NCBI GenBank assembly: GCA_001687465.1
Contig: LVLI01001937.1
Span: forward strand, 1 to 10,874
Length of the DNA stretch: 10,874 nt
Direction of reading: 5' to 3'
Source of the DNA: Halocafeteria seosinensis
Taxonomy: Eukaryota; Sar; Bigyra; Bicosoecida
Both the position numbers and the translations under genes were made by a program. The notes under the pieces are model-generated. The model did not search any database and was not told the DNA's origin. It saw only the letters and a list, made by a program, of their open reading frames with translations. Positions 7,206 through 10,874 of this stretch are shown here, piece after piece (position 1 is the first letter of the stretch; each line of letters begins with the position of its first letter).

Positions 7206-8053
7206 GATCGATGGCGAAGCGAGCTAAATCCAGAGGTTGACAGTAACATATAATCCATATGATATGATAACCGCGGTGTCTCCAGTACAGCTGATTGCCC
7301 ATTGATTGCCACTCCTACCTGATAATGTATACTGTACATGCATGGGATACCCCTGCTACTTAAGAACCCACGCGTAGTGTTGTCACACACACACACCGTA
7401 ACTGCACTGTTTTGCTATGTCATTTCTCTCTGGCCCATAGTTTGTGGGAAAGAACATACTGTAAAGCCCCGGGACTCAGAATCCACAAGAGAGGTAATAC
7501 TGTGCTGTTATCGGTCCTCAAAATAGGAACACGCGCGATATCATACCGTGTTTGCATTGTACACTTGCTGTGTGGATTTATAAAAGACATTTGGATGCCG
7601 ATGACACGATGGATTCCTCAATAGCGTCCGTTCCACTGGTGCACGTCTGTCACATTCCATGGCGTTCGGACCATTCCAAGACAATGCATCTACACTAGAT
7701 CTACGAGGGACATTAGTTACACGAAAGGTGCTGAAGTCGTTGGAACGACTGCCATTGGCGATAACTGGAAGTCGTATGCGCTGGCATGTGAGAATTTCAT
7801 TTCGTTGTGTTTCGTGGGGGTAGCTGCAGCTAGTGTATACTTGGATGAATACAACCATAGCATGAAAGAGCAGCACCAGGTGCCGTCCTTTGGCTTATGT
7901 TGGCACTCGCGGCTGATCGGACAGGACGTCTTCGTCATCCTGAACAGGCTTTTTGGTTGCAAAACCCAACCGGTGGATACTGTAATTAAGTGTTAGTACC
8001 GAGAAGGACAGTGTCCAATTTCGAGAAGAGCTTAGTCCCAAGGATGAAAATTC
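7206..8053. other. Region C: unique stretch before the kinase remnant, no recognised gene
   Basis: Seen only once in the window. It has a short CA run (7384-7396). The plus frame from 7625 to TAG 7994-7996 is open for 123 codons (segments TKGAEVVGTTAIGDNW and CFVGVAAASVYLDEY) but has no early ATG. A second plus frame (ATG 7659 to TAG 7821) and a minus frame (7876 to 7541) overlap it. With three frames open at once, none is convincingly coding. It may hold 5' exons of the kinase gene, but nothing proves that. Confidence 0.35.
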
Positions 8054-8704
8054 ATGACTAGCACCAGACAGACAAGTAGCTTCGGCAGGACTGCTCTTCT
8101 ACAATACATGTACTGGAGTGATGTGGTGACGCATTCATTGGAGGAGGTTCTCAAGGGCATGTCACATATGCGTCCCAGGAAAGCCAAAAGAAGGGTACGC
8201 TGTCAAGATTTTCCAAAGGTACTGCAACCATGTGTAGTCTAAATGATTTGCAACATTGTTCCGTAGAGCCATCACTGAAGATTCGCATTTTATTTCTCCG
8301 TTTTCTGGGTTCCCGAGAAGCAACTGAACAGGAAGACAATACGTCTGAATTGGCTTATACGATCGTTACGACGGACTACTAGTCAGGTCTATCACCTGTA
8401 TCAACGTGGATTGATCGACTGAACAAGACGTCGAAAACGATATGCCGACCCCGACGATGTCAAGTAGAATCGAAGTGCCCAAACTGGTTTACTTGACGAT
8501 TTAACTGAGCGAATGCTTAGGGTACACTCTGACGATCAAATCAGTATGGAGCAGGTTTACGCTCATCCTTGGTTTTCAGGTGGTGGCTCTCCTTCTGAAG
8601 ACAGCCACGAATCTTCGGCGCTGAACAGTAAACTTACTGCAGGTCCTGTGACAACTCTAGACCTGATGGAACTGTTGATGGGCTACATGCGAATTCCGCA
8701 TTAG
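8054..8704 (+). pseudogene. Ser/Thr protein kinase remnant, copy A' (N-lobe and last helix, core missing)
   Basis: In separate frames and in kinase order are the following parts. The Gly-rich loop FIGGGSQGHVTYA lies at about 8134-8172. EGYAVKIF, with the VAIK-type lysine at 8205-8207, lies in the next frame. After a possible intron 8219-8266 (GTACTG...CCGTAG) comes AITEDSH, then a T-run frameshift at 8290-8293, and LAYTIVTTDY-stop-SGL...STWIDRL, like a hinge and alphaD (TAG 8380-8382). The last kinase helix DDQISMEQVYAHPWF follows at about 8530-8575. From there the frame runs to TAG 8702-8704. HRD, DFG and APE are absent, as in copy A. Loop-to-lysine spacing is one base off normal, TGA lies just before the Gly loop, and two bases are missing near 8494. 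Not able to make an active kinase. Confidence 0.75.
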
Positions 8705-8749
8705 CTGTTCTCACGTTGCCCGCATGCCGAAACCCCATTTCCTGTGAGA

Positions 8750-8755
8750 AATAAA
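8750..8755 (+). promoter_or_regulatory. AATAAA poly(A)-signal-like hexamer after kinase remnant A'
   Basis: 46 nt after the TAG at 8702-8704, and identical in sequence and spacing to 806-811 of the first copy. Confidence 0.35.
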
Positions 8756-9384
8756 CACAATGCTTCAGCGAGTTATCATGCAACATGTGAGGAGTCTTAC
8801 TTGAAAAACTAAGTACCGCAGAATATCTCCTTTTCGATGTTGAGTCAGTACACATTTAATATATACTGTAACCCCTTGGTCACACCTCTGTAGTAAGTTT
8901 CCGAGTACGTATACCGAACTAATCGCTGAGTTGGGCACGGCAATCTGGTGTAAATCTTTTCTCCATGGGAGGTCTCTATGTTGCGCGACTCGGGACTAAC
9001 AATGAGTTAACTTCCACTCCCGGAGATCCTCCGACTCCTGTACCTACGTGCTTGCCTTGGTTCCTGCTAGGAATCTATCGTCTGGTAACGCAAGTAACCA
9101 AATAGCTTCTACTTCGCTGCGGAGGATGAAGCCCGGTAATTTGGACCATACCGTATATTCGGCGCGTTCGGCAGTTTACTGCACCAATTTGAATTTGTAC
9201 GTCCCGCGCGAGTCACTTCAAACGTCTGATACGTCTGCATACATTAGCACTAAAATCCCTCGAAGTAAATAGTAGTATATATATATTCTCCTAGGGCCTC
9301 CCTGGTTTTTATGACGGAGTCCTACTGCCGATTCGGTCACCGAGGAATCTCTGGAATCCCGCTGTCGCATGGGCTGTAGAACAA
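8756..9384. other. Second copy of the unassigned stretch 812-1419
   Basis: Carries an extra 18 bp near 9024-9041 and a TA run near 9275-9286. A 74-codon frame from a TTG at 9048 to TAG (VPRESLQTSDTSAYIST) is partly shared with the first copy but frameshifted there. No product is recognised. Confidence 0.35.
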
Positions 9385-9942
9385 TTGCTGGCACTGTGAC
9401 TCAACTGATGTTGCGTTGAGGCTTCCAAGCGATGCAACTCTTGGTCCACTCATGGGAAAGAGAAAACAAAGCATGCTGATAGCCAGCGGCCTTAGACCTT
9501 CTCGGATCCCAAGAGAGCATTCCGAGGTAGCGGTGATACGTTGACTGGATCCCAAAGCAGAGCAGCTCCTCCACTGCCAGGCTTTCTGCATGTTCTGTAC
9601 TTTATTGTTGGACGAGTTGAACTATAACCAGGCATTAACAAGACAGGAATTTGCAGGTACGGTTTCACTCTGATTGATTAAAGACTTGAAGTGACCTCAG
9701 GAGAGCCGGTATGAGTTGCTATGTCAAAAAAGACGTACCGTATCGCTGGTTAGCCATGTGTCATTTACTTATGAAGTTTGGGTTGTTGCTTCCTTACTCA
9801 AAGCGATAGATCGCAGTGATGTATGTACGGGTGCTTTCACTCGACGAATTGTAGGTGAGGTACATACAATGTAATTTCTGGTGCAGGTTGTCCAGGACCT
9901 TCGAGCTTTCACTACTAGGTAGGCATGGGTAGGGCTCCATGA
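9385..9942 (+). pseudogene. Unrecognised gene fragment X, copy A'
   Basis: Same segments as 1420-1995: DATLGPLMGKRKQSML, then PPLPGFLHVLYFIVGRVEL, then VPYRWLAMCHLLMKFGLLL. Compared with the first copy, one CCA codon is missing and three bases are gained near 9727 (AAA), both in frame. In-frame TAA and TAG occur at the same two positions as in copy A, plus TAG 9852-9854 where copy A has CAG. The intron boundary between segments 1 and 2 no longer joins in frame, suggesting decay. No family is recognised. Confidence 0.4.
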
Positions 9943-10866
9943 TCTCCACTTTTGTATGAGCTGTATTCTATAGGCCACTCATGGAAGAATTTCCTTAATC
10001 CTCCGAATGCGTTCGCCCGACGTACTGGCAACCGCAAGAGAGGCAATGAGCTGGAACTGGAGCTGGAATTTTGGAAACCTTGGAGCCCGGAGCCCAGGCT
10101 GTTACCCAGCTTAGGTAATGGGGAACTCGTCGTTCCGGAATTGCAACAGAAGTCCGTATGTAAATCGATTATCTACATCGGCATTCCACTTGTGTCGCAA
10201 GATCGAAAGTCTGCAGGCCACAACCACATTCAGTGGCGTGTCTCATAGCTCGTCTGGGAGTTGTTTGAAAACCAATACCAGCGTCATAAGGATACCAGTA
10301 AAAGTGAGATCAGTATTAAAGGTAGATAGTACTAATTCATCTGCTTATTTGGAAACAGGAGTCACGCCATTTTGTGTGGTGCTGCTGGATTATTGGGGGA
10401 AACGAGCGATAGAGCGACACGTCCTACCGCCAACATTCTTGCCCATATTAGGGAAAGAAAAGGTCGAGTTCTCCTTGAAAATTTCTCATTGGGTGCTTTC
10501 TCCTCTAACGACCTTAAATGCGCAGGTTGCTTTAATTTTGTTGCCACCACAGGCCAGCGTGCCAGAAGATTGTCTACCTGGTCGTGTTTGGTAGTTTGCA
10601 GGACCCTTATCGTGTTTAATGATCTCCCAGTTATGTCAAGTAGGGCTATCCTACCATTGCCAGTGTAGCTTATGAAACTAAATTGTGGATTTAAACGTAG
10701 TATTGCCTACAATGTAACGTCTTGTCCTATCAACCGCACTGCATCATCCCATGGTTTCTCGGAGACAGAGGAGAGACAGCGTGCGACGTCAGCTGCTCGC
10801 CTCCGTTGCAGCAGTGTAGAACAACATAATAATTTGCTGACCATATCCACATAAAATAGGAGTTGA
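9943..10866 (+). pseudogene. Unrecognised gene fragment Y, copy A' (long frame interrupted only by TAA/TAG)
   Basis: One frame of about 307 codons contains no TGA from 9943 to TGA 10864-10866. It is interrupted five times: TAG 10246, TAG 10327 and TAA 10333 (first bases), TAG 10666 and TAA 10852. It begins LYSIGHSWKNFLNPPNAF and continues with TGNRKRG, the acidic-leucine run ELELELEFW, IPLVSQDRKSAGHNH, YQRHKDTSKSEIS, RERKGRVLLENFSLGAF and MKLNCGFKRSIAYNV. Differences from copy A include several synonymous ones in this frame and one 15-bp in-frame deletion near 10728, so the frame was once translated. A competing frame (10118-10594, 158 codons) overlaps but is not preserved in copy A. No family is recognised. 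TGA-free length alone is not significant by my rough estimate. Confidence 0.4.
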
Positions 10867-10874
10867 ATATGTTG

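Larger units (their letters stand above)
8262..10874 (+). repeat. Segmental duplication block A' (second copy, runs off the window)
   Basis: This is the direct repeat of 336-3250. Its last bases (10853-10874) match 3227-3248, the lead-in to the Myb1 gene, so the duplication almost certainly continues past the window into another Myb unit. Compared with block A it lacks 298 bp (2791-3088 of A). It carries an 18-bp insertion near 9024-9041 and several in-frame indels of 3, 9 and 15 bp. Confidence 0.95.

Noticed and set aside
7384-7396. CA microsatellite, together with the TA run near 9275-9286 and the T run at 3205-3213
   Set aside because: Short simple runs with no sign of function.
7541-7876. 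111-codon minus-strand frame in region C
   Set aside because: Two plus-strand frames are open over the same bases, and no motif or second copy supports any of them.
10118-10594. 158-codon frame overlapping fragment Y
   Set aside because: Broken by stops and shifts in copy A, while the alternative frame shows synonymous differences. Kept only as a competing reading.
1-10874. CRISPR array, transposase or reverse transcriptase, tRNA or rRNA genes
   Set aside because: No regularly spaced short repeats, no mobile-element protein motifs and no tRNA-like cloverleaf were noticed. The large repeats are gene-bearing segmental duplications.

Overview
The window looks like nuclear DNA of a small-genome eukaryote. 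The recognisable genes are interrupted by short GT-AG introns (63-93 nt in the clearest gene), the domains are eukaryotic (two-repeat Myb DNA-binding protein, FCP1/NIF-type CTD phosphatase, Ser/Thr protein kinase), and there are no bacterial operons or Shine-Dalgarno patterns. I cannot name the organism. No tRNA, rRNA, CRISPR array or mobile-element protein was recognised.

The layout is a nested tandem duplication. A partial FCP1-like phosphatase gene ends at 275. Block A (about 336-3250) follows and recurs as block A' (about 8262 to the window end), highly similar but with many small indels. Block B, which carries a Myb gene, is present as B1 (about 2660-4800) and B2 (about 5060-7205), two older and more diverged copies about 2.4 kb apart. 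A' runs out of the window inside the start of what should be a third B unit. The order is phosphatase - A - B1(Myb1) - B2(Myb2) - C(7205-8260) - A' - (B3, off the edge).

The Myb genes are the best preserved. Each has three introns at matching positions, two Myb repeats and a long Ser/Thr-rich acidic C-terminal region. Their damage is complementary. Myb1 has lost the first tryptophan of repeat 1 and the intron-1 donor through a 17-bp deletion, and has an undetermined base nearby. Myb2 has intact DNA-binding repeats but a frame break before the conserved C-terminal tail.

The A blocks start inside a broken protein-kinase gene. The kinase N-lobe is present only upstream of A' and the C-terminal kinase helix is present in both copies. 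The catalytic core is missing from both, so that loss came before the duplication. The rest of A/A' holds coding-like frames that I cannot assign to a family. They are preserved between copies (synonymous changes, in-frame indels, possible short introns) but interrupted by TAA/TAG. At several positions a TAA/TAG in one copy faces CAA/CAG in another. This may be pseudogene decay or Gln-recoded stops. The Myb and phosphatase exons use only CAA/CAG for Gln and argue against recoding.

The window therefore reads as a young, still-decaying local gene-family expansion: a tandem Myb cluster with captured kinase and unknown-gene fragments.
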